A stretch of 64,000 nucleotides of DNA, from assembly GCF_016801775.1 (NCBI RefSeq), contig NZ_CP069004.1, positions 62,001 to 126,000 on the forward strand. The letters run 5' to 3'. Positions 36,131-45,623 of this stretch are shown here, in pieces. The notes under the pieces are model-generated. The model saw only the letters and a program-made list of their open reading frames with translations. It was not told the origin of the DNA and searched no databases. Every line of letters begins with the position of its first letter. The first letter of the stretch is position 1. The stretch is from Sulfitobacter mediterraneus. Its GTDB lineage: Bacteria > Pseudomonadota > Alphaproteobacteria > Rhodobacterales > Rhodobacteraceae. Made by a program: the position numbers and the translations under genes.

Positions 36131-36160
36131 AAGGCGCGCGAAGGGGACTTCGCGCGCCTT
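36131..36160 (+). terminator. Perfect 13-bp hairpin just upstream of the SURF1 gene
   Basis: AAGGCGCGCGAAG-GGGA-CTTCGCGCGCCTT, then GTCTTT. It is the most stable hairpin I see in the window. It lies 47 bases after ctaE and 25 bases before the SURF1 start, so it could end the cta transcript or limit expression of SURF1 and thrC. Confidence 0.75.
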
Positions 36161-36185
36161 GTCTTTGACGCAGAGAATGTCGCCC

Positions 36186-36863
36186 ATGAGCCGCGTGCTT
36201 TTTCTTATTATTGTTGGACTTGGCGGCGCCGCGATCCTGCTGTCGCTGGGCGTTTGGCAGTTGCAGCGCCTCGCGTGGAAAGAGGCGCTGATTGCGGATA
36301 TCAACGCCCGCATCCTTGCCGATCCCGTAACCTTGCCTGCACAGCCTGATCCGCAGACCGATGCCTTTTTGCCGGTCACGGTCACAGGCACATTTGAAGG
36401 GGACACCCTGCGTGTTTTGGTTTCCCAAAAGGAAGTGGGGGCGGGGTACCGTCTGATCACGGCACTGGAAACCGTCAATGACCGCATCCTCGTGGACCGC
36501 GGCTTTGTCTCGGTGGACGACAAGTCCGTGCCGACGCCCGAAGGATTGGTCACTGTCACCGGAAACCTGCACTGGCCGCAGGAGACCGATCGTTTCACCC
36601 CCGAGGCGGATTTTGACCTGAATATCTGGTTTGCCCGTGATGTGGATGATCTGGCAGCGGCCTTGGCAGCGGAACCGATCCTTGTGGTGGCCCGGGATCT
36701 GTCGGTGCCAGACAGCGTCGTGACGCCATTGCCCGTAGACACCAGCCGGATTCCCAACGATCACCTGAATTACGCCATTACATGGTTTTCGCTGGCTGCC
36801 ATCTGGTTGGCCATGTCCATTCTATTTATGCGCCGTCGTCGCGGCGCCAAACTCGAAAGCTGA
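36186..36863 (+). CDS. SURF1-family oxidase assembly protein
   Basis: About 225 residues with a membrane helix at each end and a periplasmic domain between. Family features: LGVWQLQRLAWKEALI near the N-terminus, GAGYRLITALE, RILVDRGFVSV and the C-terminal NDHLNYAITWFSLAAIWLAM. SURF1 proteins help put heme A into subunit I. Starts at 36177 and 36186 are both possible; I use 36186. It ends 3 bases before thrC. Confidence 0.93.
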   Translation: MSRVLFLIIVGLGGAAILLSLGVWQLQRLAWKEALIADINARILADPVTLPAQPDPQTDAFLPVTVTGTFEGDTLRVLVSQKEVGAGYRLITALETVNDRILVDRGFVSVDDKSVPTPEGLVTVTGNLHWPQETDRFTPEADFDLNIWFARDVDDLAAALAAEPILVVARDLSVPDSVVTPLPVDTSRIPNDHLNYAITWFSLAAIWLAMSILFMRRRRGAKLES

Positions 36864-36866
36864 CCC

Positions 36867-38255
36867 ATGCGCTATATTTCCACCCGTGGCACGGCCCCTG
36901 TTCTGAGCTTCGAAGAAGCCATGCTGACCGGACTGGCCCGCGATGGCGGACTATATGTTCCCGAATCCATACCGACGCTGACCAAAGATCAGATCGCCGC
37001 GATGGCAGGGCAGTCCTATGAAGAGGTCGCCTTTACCGTGATGCGCCCCTTCATCGGTGACACCTTTACCGACGACGAATTCCGCGAGCTAATCGCCAAG
37101 GCCTATGGCAGTTTTGGCCATGTCGCCCGTGCGCCGATGGTGCAGCTTGCGCCAAATCATTTCCTGCTTGAGCTGTTTCACGGTCCGACTTTGGCGTTCA
37201 AAGATTTTGCGATGCAGCTGATTGGCCAGATGTTCCAAAAGGCCTTGGGCCGCAAGGGCGAGCGTGTGACGATTGTTGGCGCGACCTCGGGCGACACAGG
37301 CTCTGCCGCGATCGAGGCCTTCCGCGGCCTCGACAATGTCGATGTGTTTATCCTTTATCCACATGGCCGCGTTTCCGAAGTGCAGCGCCGCCAGATGACC
37401 ACGCCAACGGAATCCAACGTGCATGCCCTGGCGGTGGATGGTGACTTTGACGATTGTCAGGCCCGCCTGAAGGATATGTTCAACGACTTTGACTTCCGCG
37501 ACAGCGTGAAACTGGCCGGTGTCAATTCGATCAACTGGGGCCGGGTACTGGCGCAGGTGGTTTATTACTTCTCCTCCGCCGTGTCCCTGGGCGCGCCGGA
37601 CCGCAAAGTCAGCTTTACCGTGCCAACCGGCAACTTTGGCGACATCTTTGCCGGCTATATTGCCCGCCAGATGGGCCTGCCCATCGAAGATCTGGTCGTT
37701 GCCACCAACCAGAACGATATTCTGGACCGGTGCCTCAAGGGCCAAGGCTATCACAAGGGCGGCGTACATGCCTCCATCAGCCCGTCGATGGATATTCAGG
37801 TCTCGTCCAACTTTGAACGGGCGCTTTTTGATGCCTATGGCCGCGACGGCGCTGCGATCAAACAATTGATGGATGAACTGGGGCAGGGCGGTTTTGATGT
37901 GTCACAAGGCGCATTGCAGGCCTTGCAAGAGATCTACCGCTCCGGCCGCGCCTCCGAAGAGGAAACATCAGCCACCATCGCAGACACGCTGAAAACCTCG
38001 GCTGAGCTGCTGTGCCCGCATTCCGCCATTGGTGTGAAAGTGGCCAATGAACAGCGCGATCCGGCAATCCCGATGATCACACTGGCCACCGCGCATCCGG
38101 CCAAGTTCCCCGATGCGGTTGAGGCCGCAACAGGCGTGCGTCCGGGCCTGCCGCCGCGCATGGCGGATCTGTTTGACCGCGACGAACGCCTGACCCGTGT
38201 GGACAATGATCTTGACGCGTTGAAGACGCTCATTAAAGGGAAACTCAACGCGTGA
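36867..38255 (+). CDS. thrC: Threonine synthase
   Basis: 462 residues, PLP enzyme converting O-phosphohomoserine to threonine. The PLP lysine is Lys112 in GPTLAFKDFAMQL. Other marks are MRYISTRG at the start, GATSGDTGSAAIEAF, and VNSINWGRVLAQVVYYF, as in the long bacterial/fungal class of the enzyme. Its stop overlaps the GTG start of the M16 peptidase by four bases. Confidence 0.98.
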   Translation: MRYISTRGTAPVLSFEEAMLTGLARDGGLYVPESIPTLTKDQIAAMAGQSYEEVAFTVMRPFIGDTFTDDEFRELIAKAYGSFGHVARAPMVQLAPNHFLLELFHGPTLAFKDFAMQLIGQMFQKALGRKGERVTIVGATSGDTGSAAIEAFRGLDNVDVFILYPHGRVSEVQRRQMTTPTESNVHALAVDGDFDDCQARLKDMFNDFDFRDSVKLAGVNSINWGRVLAQVVYYFSSAVSLGAPDRKVSFTVPTGNFGDIFAGYIARQMGLPIEDLVVATNQNDILDRCLKGQGYHKGGVHASISPSMDIQVSSNFERALFDAYGRDGAAIKQLMDELGQGGFDVSQGALQALQEIYRSGRASEEETSATIADTLKTSAELLCPHSAIGVKVANEQRDPAIPMITLATAHPAKFPDAVEAATGVRPGLPPRMADLFDRDERLTRVDNDLDALKTLIKGKLNA

Positions 38256-39514
38256 GCCTGAACCAGCACCGCCTGCCAAACGGATTTCGCATTGTCACCG
38301 AAAATATGCCCGGGCTTGCATCGGCCTCAATCGGGATCTGGGTGTCGGCAGGCGGGCGCCATGAGACGCCAAATCAGAACGGCATCGCCCATTTCCTTGA
38401 GCATATGGCGTTCAAGGGCACCGAACGGCGCACGTCTTTGCAGATCGCCGAGGCGATTGAGGATGTGGGCGGTTATATCAACGCCTACACCTCGCGCGAA
38501 GTGACGGCCTATTACGTGCGGGTGCTGGAAAACGATGTGGCGCTGGGGCTGGATGTGATTGCCGATATCCTGCGCAATCCTGTACTCGACCCCAAGGAGA
38601 TCGAGGTGGAGCGCGGGGTGATCCTGCAAGAGATCGGTCAGGCGCTGGACACCCCCGATGACGTGATCTTTGACTGGCTGCAAGAAGAGGCCTATCCAGA
38701 TCAGCCGCTTGGCCGCACGATCCTTGGCCCGGCGGAACGGGTGTCGGCCTTTGGGCAGGCAGATTTGCGATCCTTCATTGACGATCACTATGGCCCCGAA
38801 CAGATGATCCTTGCCGCCGCTGGTGCGGTGGACCACGACGAGATTGTCAAACTGGCCGAGACGTTGTTTGGCGATATGCCGGCCAAGCCGCTGTTCCAGA
38901 CGGCGCCAGCGCAGTTCAAAGGGGGCGAGACCCGCCAGCTCAAACCGCTGGAACAGGCACATTTTGCTCTAGGATTTGAATCACCCGGCTACCGCGCTGA
39001 CGATATCTATGTGGCGCAGATCTATGCCTCTGCGCTGGGGGGCGGCATGTCATCGCGTTTGTTCCAGGAGATTCGAGAGAACCGCGGCCTATGCTATAGT
39101 ATCTTTGCCCAAGCCGGGGCCTATGCCGATACCGGCATGATGACGGTCTATGCAGGCACCTCTGCCGAACAACTGCCGGAACTGGCAGGCATCACCATTG
39201 ACGAGATGAAACGCGCCGCTGCGGATATGTCTCCCGCCGAGGTGGCCCGCGCCCGTGCGCAGATGAAGGCAGGATTGCTGATGGGGCTGGAAAGCCCGTC
39301 GAACCGCGCCGAACGTCTGGCGCGGCTGATCCAGATCTGGGACCGCATTCCGCCGCTTGAGGAAACCATCGAAAAGATCGATGCCGTGACCACCGGCGAT
39401 GTGCGCGACATGGCAGAGCGGATCGCGGCGCAGGCACCCGCCGCGCTTGCGCTTTACGGTCCGGTTGATGACGCGCCAACTTTGCAGCAGCTAGAGGAGC
39501 GCCGCGCGGCCTGA
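38252..39514 (+). CDS. M16-family zinc peptidase (PqqL/processing peptidase-like)
   Basis: 420 residues starting with GTG, overlapping the thrC stop. The inverted zinc motif HxxEH is at His47, Glu50, His51 (HFLEHMAFKGT), with the third ligand in the EVERGVILQEI region. It resembles the mitochondrial processing peptidase beta subunit, a common alphaproteobacterial gene downstream of thrC. It probably has no attached second domain, so it acts as a homodimer or with another M16 protein (inference). Confidence 0.95.
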   Translation: MSLNQHRLPNGFRIVTENMPGLASASIGIWVSAGGRHETPNQNGIAHFLEHMAFKGTERRTSLQIAEAIEDVGGYINAYTSREVTAYYVRVLENDVALGLDVIADILRNPVLDPKEIEVERGVILQEIGQALDTPDDVIFDWLQEEAYPDQPLGRTILGPAERVSAFGQADLRSFIDDHYGPEQMILAAAGAVDHDEIVKLAETLFGDMPAKPLFQTAPAQFKGGETRQLKPLEQAHFALGFESPGYRADDIYVAQIYASALGGGMSSRLFQEIRENRGLCYSIFAQAGAYADTGMMTVYAGTSAEQLPELAGITIDEMKRAAADMSPAEVARARAQMKAGLLMGLESPSNRAERLARLIQIWDRIPPLEETIEKIDAVTTGDVRDMAERIAAQAPAALALYGPVDDAPTLQQLEERRAA

Positions 39515-40098
39515 TGTTGCTGATCAAACGCAAGCTGAAGATCGAAACAGAGCGTTTGACGCTGCGCACCCCCGTGCATGCAGATTTCCGGCCATGGACA
39601 GCGCTGCGTGTCAAAAGCGAAAGCTACCTCAAACAATGGGAACCGGCCTGGGCTGATGATCACCTGACCCGGAAGGCTTTTTCCAATCGGGTCTATTGGG
39701 CCTCAAGATCAATCAGCTCTGGCACGGCGATGCCGCTGTTCCTGATCCGGCGCGAGGATCAAACCCTGATCGGTGCCATCACCCTCGACAATATCCGCCG
39801 TGGCCCTGCACAGGCAGGCACGCTGGGCTATTGGACAGGCGCCCCTTTTGCACGCCAAGGCTATATGCGTGAGGCGATTGAAGCGGTGGTGCATCAGGCC
39901 TTCACCCGACTGGACCTCAGCCGGATCGAGGCGGCCTGTCTGCCGGAAAACAAACCCTCGCGCGGGCTGTTGGAAAAGTCGGGCTTCAAATATGAGGGTG
40001 TCGCGCAAAGCTATCTTCAGATTGCCGGACGCTGGCGGACCCATGTGCTTTATGCGTGCCTGCGCGGCGACCGGCGCGGGCGCACCGAGGTGGGATAG
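39514..40098 (+). CDS. GNAT N-acetyltransferase (RimJ/RimL type)
   Basis: 194 residues. It has the RimJ-like start (IETERLTLRTPVHADFRPW), central LGYWTGAPFARQGYMREA and the acceptor part IEAACLPENKPSRGLLEKSG. The family acetylates N-terminal alanine or serine of ribosomal proteins, or amino acids. Substrate unknown. The ATG overlaps the stop of the M16 peptidase gene by one base (TGATG). Confidence 0.92.
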   Translation: MLLIKRKLKIETERLTLRTPVHADFRPWTALRVKSESYLKQWEPAWADDHLTRKAFSNRVYWASRSISSGTAMPLFLIRREDQTLIGAITLDNIRRGPAQAGTLGYWTGAPFARQGYMREAIEAVVHQAFTRLDLSRIEAACLPENKPSRGLLEKSGFKYEGVAQSYLQIAGRWRTHVLYACLRGDRRGRTEVG

Positions 40099-40166
40099 GC
40101 CTGCATCCCGCCGGCGCGGTGCAATACCCTCTTGCATCCTCATTCGCCAATGCCGATTGATGGGGC

Positions 40167-41594
40167 ATGACATCAAAACCGCTCAACCCCGCCGATGCTT
40201 CTTTTCTGTCCTCGCTTGAGGCAGCCTTGCCCGCAGGCACCCTGCGTCCGGCAGATGCCCGATACCTCGAAGAGCCGCGCGGCATTTACGCCGGTCAGCC
40301 CACCGCCGTGGCCCTGCCGCGCAGCACACAGGAGGTTGCGACCCTGATCCGCCATGCCAATGCAGCCCGCGTCGGCGTGGTGCCCTATGGCGGAGGCACA
40401 GGTCTGGTGGGCGGGCAGGTGGCACAGGACGGCGCAGTGCCATTGATCCTGTCCATGGAACGGTTGAATCAGATCCGCGCGGTTCATGCCGACGAAAACG
40501 TCCTGGTCGCTGATGGCGGCGCGATTTTGGCCGATATTCAGATCGCGGCAGATGCGCAGGACCGTGTGTTCCCGCTGTCGTTGGCCTCCGAAGGGTCGGC
40601 GCGGATCGGCGGCAATCTGGCGACCAATGCGGGCGGCACCGGCGTGCTGCGCTATGGCAATGCCCGCGATCTATGTCTGGGGCTAGAGGCCGTTCTGCCG
40701 GACGGGCAGATCTGGAACGGTCTGACCCGTCTGCGCAAAAACAACACCGGCTATGACCTGCGGCACCTGTTGATCGGGGCCGAGGGGACATTGGGGGTGA
40801 TCACGGGCGCGGCGCTGAAACTCTTTCCAAAGCCTGCACAAACCGGCAGCGCGATGTTGGTCGTGCCAAGCCCCGCATCCGCGCTGAAACTGCTGTCACT
40901 GGCACGCGACCACTTGGGCGAGATGGTCAGCGCCTTTGAACTGATCCACGGGCAGGGCATGCACTTTCTGGCCGAAGCCGACCTTGATGTGCGCCTGCCC
41001 TTTGATGAGGTGCCGGAATGGACCGTGCTGATCGATGTCGGCCTCAGCGGCGGGTTGATCCCCGCCGATGCACTTGAGGCACTTTTTGTCAGTGCCTATG
41101 AGGCGGGGCTGGTATCGGACGGTGTGATTGCACAGAATCAGCAACAATCAGATGATTTCTGGCGCATCCGCGAAATGATCCCGGAGGCGAATCGCAGGAT
41201 CGGCTCTGTCTCCAGCCACGATATCTCTGTCCCGCTCAGCGCGATCGCTGACTTCATCGCCCAAGGCACCGCCAAAATCGCCGAAATTGGCGCGTTTCGG
41301 ATCAATTGCTTTGGCCATGTGGGCGATGGAAATCTGCATTTCAACGTTTTTCCCATGCCGGGCAAATCTCGCGCCGATCACCAGAACCAGCGCGAAGAGA
41401 TGAAATGCCTGATCCATGATCTTGTGGATCAGATGGGCGGATCGGTCAGCGCCGAACACGGCATCGGGCGGCTCAAGGTCGGCGATCTGGAACGTTATGG
41501 CGATCCGGCCAAACTGTCGGCGATGCATGCCATCAAGGCGGCGCTGGACCCAAACGGGATCATGAACCCCGGCGCGGTGCTGCGTCAAACCTGA
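40167..41594 (+). CDS. FAD-linked 2-hydroxyacid dehydrogenase (GlcD/D2HGDH family)
   Basis: 475 residues. The PCMH FAD-binding domain is clear (VVPYGGGTGLVGGQV; PLSLASEGSARIGGNLATNAGG), and the C-terminal FAD-oxidase domain holds INCFGHVGDGNLHFNVF and SAEHGIGRLK, the metal and substrate motifs of D-lactate, D-2-hydroxyglutarate and glycolate dehydrogenases. The exact substrate cannot be told. It ends one base before the convergent apt gene. Confidence 0.93.
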   Translation: MTSKPLNPADASFLSSLEAALPAGTLRPADARYLEEPRGIYAGQPTAVALPRSTQEVATLIRHANAARVGVVPYGGGTGLVGGQVAQDGAVPLILSMERLNQIRAVHADENVLVADGGAILADIQIAADAQDRVFPLSLASEGSARIGGNLATNAGGTGVLRYGNARDLCLGLEAVLPDGQIWNGLTRLRKNNTGYDLRHLLIGAEGTLGVITGAALKLFPKPAQTGSAMLVVPSPASALKLLSLARDHLGEMVSAFELIHGQGMHFLAEADLDVRLPFDEVPEWTVLIDVGLSGGLIPADALEALFVSAYEAGLVSDGVIAQNQQQSDDFWRIREMIPEANRRIGSVSSHDISVPLSAIADFIAQGTAKIAEIGAFRINCFGHVGDGNLHFNVFPMPGKSRADHQNQREEMKCLIHDLVDQMGGSVSAEHGIGRLKVGDLERYGDPAKLSAMHAIKAALDPNGIMNPGAVLRQT

Positions 41595-42125
41595 TCAGAG
41601 ACCGTCAAATGCGCAGAGGGCATGCACATCCATGCCCATATTCTCAAGCTTTTTGCGGCCGCCCAGCTCGGGCAGATCAATGATAAAGGCGCATGAGACA
41701 ATTTCGCCGCCCAGACGGTGGATCAGCTTGATCCCCGCCTCGGCGGTGCCGCCGGTGGCCAGCAGATCATCCACCACCAGAACCTTTTCGCCCTCTTTGA
41801 TGGCGTCATCGTGGACCTCTACAATTGCCTCGCCATACTCCAGCTTGTAGTCTTGGCTGATGGTGGTGCCGGGCAGCTTGCCTTTCTTGCGGATCGGGAC
41901 AAACCCAACGCTCAGCTGATGTGCGATCGCGCCGCCAAGGATAAAGCCGCGTGCCTCTAGCCCAACAACCTTGTCGATGTTGATGCCCGCATAGGGGTGC
42001 AGCATCTGGTCAATCGCCATGCGAAAGCCGCGCGGATCGGCAAACAAAGTGGTCACATCGCGGAACATGATCCCCTCGTGTGGGAAATCGACGATGGTGC
42101 GGATATAATCCTGTACGTTCTTCAT
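41595..42125 (-). CDS. apt: Adenine phosphoribosyltransferase
   Basis: 176 residues, makes AMP from adenine and PRPP. The PRPP motif is [16 protein letters not shown], with [16 protein letters not shown] and [14 protein letters not shown] as further family parts. The ATG overlaps the stop of the LysE-type gene by four bases. With mtnP upstream it recycles the adenine released from methylthioadenosine. Confidence 0.98.
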   Translation of the reverse strand: MKNVQDYIRTIVDFPHEGIMFRDVTTLFADPRGFRMAIDQMLHPYAGINIDKVVGLEARGFILGGAIAHQLSVGFVPIRKKGKLPGTTISQDYKLEYGEAIVEVHDDAIKEGEKVLVVDDLLATGGTAEAGIKLIHRLGGEIVSCAFIIDLPELGGRKKLENMGMDVHALCAFDGL

Positions 42126-42751
42126 GGCATGCTCCGGCGCAATGTGGCGGTCAATACACCCATGGTGATCAACGCGGCACCGCCCGCCCGTGTGATCCAG
42201 GTAATGATGGATGGTCGCGCAATGATCTGGCGCAACCGGTCTGCCAAAAGCGCATACGCCAAAGCGTTGAGCGCCGCCAGTGTCACGAAGGTCGCAATGA
42301 GGATTGCAAACTGCGGCAACAAAGGCGCGGCAGGGGACAGGAACTGCGGCACAAAGGCGATGAAAAAGGCGATGGACTTGGGGTTCAGCGCCGTCACCGC
42401 TGCGGTGTGGCCAAACACCCGGCTTGCTGTGATGTTGTCTGCTGTGGGTACTGAGAGCCCCTCACTTGGTGCGGAGCGGATCAATTTGAACCCCAGCCAG
42501 ACCAGATAGGCCGCGCCCACCCATTTCAGCGCCGTGAACAGAGTGGCAGAGGCCAGAACCAGCGCGCCCAATCCCGCCAGCGAGGCGCTCATCGCGACGA
42601 GATCACCCAAGGCCACCCCAGCCGCCGAGGCCACCGCAACGGAGCGACCTTTGCTGAGTGCATAGCTCAGCACCAACAGGACCGTCGGGCCGGGGATCAA
42701 CAGCAGGGCAAAGGATGCTGCCACGAAGGTCAGCCAGATTTCGAATGTCAT
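42122..42751 (-). CDS. LysE-family exporter within the mtnP-apt operon
   Basis: 209 residues with about six membrane helices. Family features: [20 protein letters not shown] near the N-terminus, [19 protein letters not shown] and [18 protein letters not shown]. LysE/RhtB proteins export amino acids and related compounds. It sits 42 bases after mtnP and overlaps apt, so it is co-expressed with methylthioadenosine salvage. Homoserine, threonine and other substrates are known in the family; the substrate here is unknown. Confidence 0.93.
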   Translation of the reverse strand: MTFEIWLTFVAASFALLLIPGPTVLLVLSYALSKGRSVAVASAAGVALGDLVAMSASLAGLGALVLASATLFTALKWVGAAYLVWLGFKLIRSAPSEGLSVPTADNITASRVFGHTAAVTALNPKSIAFFIAFVPQFLSPAAPLLPQFAILIATFVTLAALNALAYALLADRLRQIIARPSIITWITRAGGAALITMGVLTATLRRSMP

Positions 42752-42793
42752 TATGTGTTTTCCTGTCCTCAGCCCACAGGGGCCGTTGCATCA

Positions 42794-43666
42794 TCAAATT
42801 ACGCGGCCTGCCACTGCGTCCAGCTTGGCCATCACTTCGGGGTCGCGTGCCTCTGGCTGTGTCAGAATCGCGAATTCCAAAGCCCGATCACACCCATGCG
42901 GGCAGGGCGCCCGGTCAGCGCCCAGCAGTTGCGGCAAACGGGCCACCAAGGCGCGGCCTTTGTCGGCGTTGCCCATCAGCGTGGCAATGATCGCAGTCAC
43001 ATCCACCTCGCCATGGTCAGGGTGCCAGCTGTCATAATCGGTGATCATTGCAACGGAGGCATAACAAAGCTCTGCCTCTCGGGCGAGTTTGGCCTCGGGC
43101 ATATTGGTCATCCCGATCACGTCCGCGCCCCAGCTTTCGCGGTACATCTTGGATTCCGCCAGTGTCGAAAACTGCGGGCCTTCCATGGCCAGATAAGTGC
43201 CGCCGCGATGCACATTGATGCCGGCGTCTCTGGCCGCGGTCTCGCAAGCGTCCCCAAGGCGCGGGCAGGTTGGATGCGCCACGCTGACATGGGCCACACA
43301 GCCGGAGCCAAAGAACGATTTGGGCCGCGCAAAGGTGCGGTCAATGAATTGATCTACAATGACAAAATCGCCCGGTGCCATTTCCTCGCGGAAGGAGCCG
43401 CAAGCCGAGACAGAGATCACATCGGTGCAGCCAAGCCGCTTGAGCGCGTCGATGTTGGCACGATAAGGCACATCACTGGGCGCATGCACATGGCCGCGCC
43501 CATGGCGGGGCAGAAACACCATCTCGACACCGTCCAGACTGCCGGTCAGAAGCTGGTCGGACGGATCGCCCCAGGGGGTTTCCACCTGCACCCAATCGGC
43601 GTTCTGAAGGCCGTCAATCTCGTAAATGCCTGATCCGCCGATCACGGCAATCTTCGTCTGTGTCAT
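42794..43666 (-). CDS. mtnP: S-methyl-5'-thioadenosine phosphorylase
   Basis: 290 residues from ATG 43666. It splits methylthioadenosine into adenine and methylthioribose 1-phosphate. Family signs: VIGGSGIYEIDGL, PRHGRGHVHAPSDVPYRANI, VSACGSFREEMAPGDFVIVD, and AMEGPQFSTLAES with MTNMPEAKLAREAE. It leads the mtnP-lysE-apt operon. Homologues that act on other purine nucleosides exist, but this set of motifs favours MTA. Confidence 0.95.
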   Translation of the reverse strand: MTQTKIAVIGGSGIYEIDGLQNADWVQVETPWGDPSDQLLTGSLDGVEMVFLPRHGRGHVHAPSDVPYRANIDALKRLGCTDVISVSACGSFREEMAPGDFVIVDQFIDRTFARPKSFFGSGCVAHVSVAHPTCPRLGDACETAARDAGINVHRGGTYLAMEGPQFSTLAESKMYRESWGADVIGMTNMPEAKLAREAELCYASVAMITDYDSWHPDHGEVDVTAIIATLMGNADKGRALVARLPQLLGADRAPCPHGCDRALEFAILTQPEARDPEVMAKLDAVAGRVI

Positions 43667-43918
43667 TGCGGCCCCTTCTCGCGTCTTTGCCTCTGCAATG
43701 TGCAGGAAGGCAGAGCACCGGACTGATTTCAACCCCGGAAAGGGGCGATGAGGATGACAGATGGGTGAGCATATGGCAGTGCCGGGCGGTGCAACGGCAT
43801 TGGCGGCAACCCTGCAAGGCCGAAAGGGTTTTCATTTGGGTGGTTCTGGTCTAGGCAGCGGCCAACGCCTTGCGACGCAACAAGGCTCCCTCCGATCCCT
43901 CTCGACAAAGGATGCCCC

Positions 43919-45589
43919 ATGGCGCGCGCCTCACTTCTGCATAGTTTTACGAAAAATCTGGAAGTCACCGACCTGCGCTGGATGCCCGAAGACGGGTTTT
44001 CCATTGGCCGGTTGCGTATCGAACTGCTGTCGGGTTTGACGGTCGCGCTGGCGCTGGTGCCCGAAGCGGTGGCCTTTGCCTTTGTTGCCGGTGTGCACCC
44101 GCTGGTCGGGCTTTATGCGGCGTTTCTGGTCGGCCTGATCACCGCATTGATCGGCGGTCGCCCCGGCATGATCTCCGGCGCGACAGGTGCCTTGGCGGTT
44201 GTGATGGTGGCGCTGGTTGCGCAGCACGGGGTTGAATATCTCTTTGCCACTGTGGTGTTGATGGGATTGATCCAGATCTTCGCCGGCGTGATGCAATGGG
44301 GCAAGTTTATCCGTCTGGTCCCGCATCCGGTGATGCTTGGCTTCGTGAACGGGTTGGCGATTGTGATTTTCCTCGCCCAGATGAACCAGTTCAAGGTGCC
44401 CGGCACCATGGTGGACACCGGGCATGGCATGGGCGGCGGTGAATGGCTCTCGGGCACGCCGCTTTATCTGATGCTGGCGCTTGTGGGGGCCACGATGGCG
44501 ATCATCTGGGTCATGCCGCGCATCACCAAGTTTATCCCCGCACCGCTGGCTGGCATTGGCATTGTTGCAGCCGTGGTGATCTTTACCGGAATGGACGTGC
44601 CGCGCGTGGGCGATCTGGCCTCTATCGAAGGAGGGTTGCCGATGCTGCACATCCCCTTTGGTGAAGGCATTGGCCTTTATGGCACTGCCCTGGCGCCCTT
44701 CACCCTCGAAACCCTTTATATCATTGCGCCCTACGCGGTGATCCTCGCGGCGATCGGCCTGATTGAATCGCTGCTGACCCTTAATCTGGTCAGTGACATG
44801 ACCGGCACCCGCGGCGGTGCGAGCCAAGAATGTATTGCCCAGGGCGTCGCCAACACCGTAACCGGCTTTTTCGCGGGTATGGGCGGTTGCGCGATGATTG
44901 GTCAGTCGATGATCAACGTCAAATCCGGCGGCCGCACCCGCGTGGCCGGGATCGCAGCGGCGGTGTTTTTGCTGCTCTTCATCCTTGTCGGCTCTCCGCT
45001 GATTGAACAGATCCCGCTGGCCGCGCTGGTCGGTGTGATGTTCATGGTGGTGATCGGCACCTTTGCGTGGAATTCCCTTACGATCCTTCGCAAGGTGCCG
45101 CTGACAGACGCCTTTGTGATCCTGCTGGTGACGGGCGTGACGGTCTATAAAGATCTGGCGGTTGCGGTCGTGGTTGGTGTGATCGTCTCGGCGCTGGCCT
45201 ATGCCTGGAACAACGCCCGACGCATCCACGCGACGACGCGCGAATCCCATTCCGAAGAAGGCGCCAAGGTCTATGAAATCCACGGACCGTTGTTCTTTGG
45301 TTCCTCCGATGGTTTTGCGGAGCTGTTCGACGTGCCCGGCGATCCGGACCGCGTGATCATTGATTTTGCCGACAGCCGCGTTGTGGACCAATCCGCCCTG
45401 CAGGCGATCGAGGCGATTGCGGGGAAATACGAGGCCGCGGGCAAACATGTAGCCCTGCGCCACCTCAGCCGCGATTGCCACAAACTGCTGACCAAAGCGG
45501 GCCACCTGATGATCGACAGTGACGATGATCCTGATTACGAACTGGCGGTCGACTATTCCGTGCGCACAGGGGTACTGGGCGGTCACTGA
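43919..45589 (+). CDS. SulP-family anion transporter with STAS domain
   Basis: 556 residues: ten to fourteen membrane segments then a cytoplasmic STAS domain (about 460-550). The N-terminus has ALALVPEAVAFAFVAGVHPL and GATGALAVVMVALV, as in bacterial SulP carriers of sulfate, bicarbonate or dicarboxylates. The substrate cannot be told. The 252 bases before it hold only a ribosome site (AAAGGA) that I recognise. Confidence 0.95.
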   Translation: MARASLLHSFTKNLEVTDLRWMPEDGFSIGRLRIELLSGLTVALALVPEAVAFAFVAGVHPLVGLYAAFLVGLITALIGGRPGMISGATGALAVVMVALVAQHGVEYLFATVVLMGLIQIFAGVMQWGKFIRLVPHPVMLGFVNGLAIVIFLAQMNQFKVPGTMVDTGHGMGGGEWLSGTPLYLMLALVGATMAIIWVMPRITKFIPAPLAGIGIVAAVVIFTGMDVPRVGDLASIEGGLPMLHIPFGEGIGLYGTALAPFTLETLYIIAPYAVILAAIGLIESLLTLNLVSDMTGTRGGASQECIAQGVANTVTGFFAGMGGCAMIGQSMINVKSGGRTRVAGIAAAVFLLLFILVGSPLIEQIPLAALVGVMFMVVIGTFAWNSLTILRKVPLTDAFVILLVTGVTVYKDLAVAVVVGVIVSALAYAWNNARRIHATTRESHSEEGAKVYEIHGPLFFGSSDGFAELFDVPGDPDRVIIDFADSRVVDQSALQAIEAIAGKYEAAGKHVALRHLSRDCHKLLTKAGHLMIDSDDDPDYELAVDYSVRTGVLGGH

Positions 45590-45623
45590 ATGGCGTTTTG
45601 GCAGATTTTCATCCGCCCCGTGA

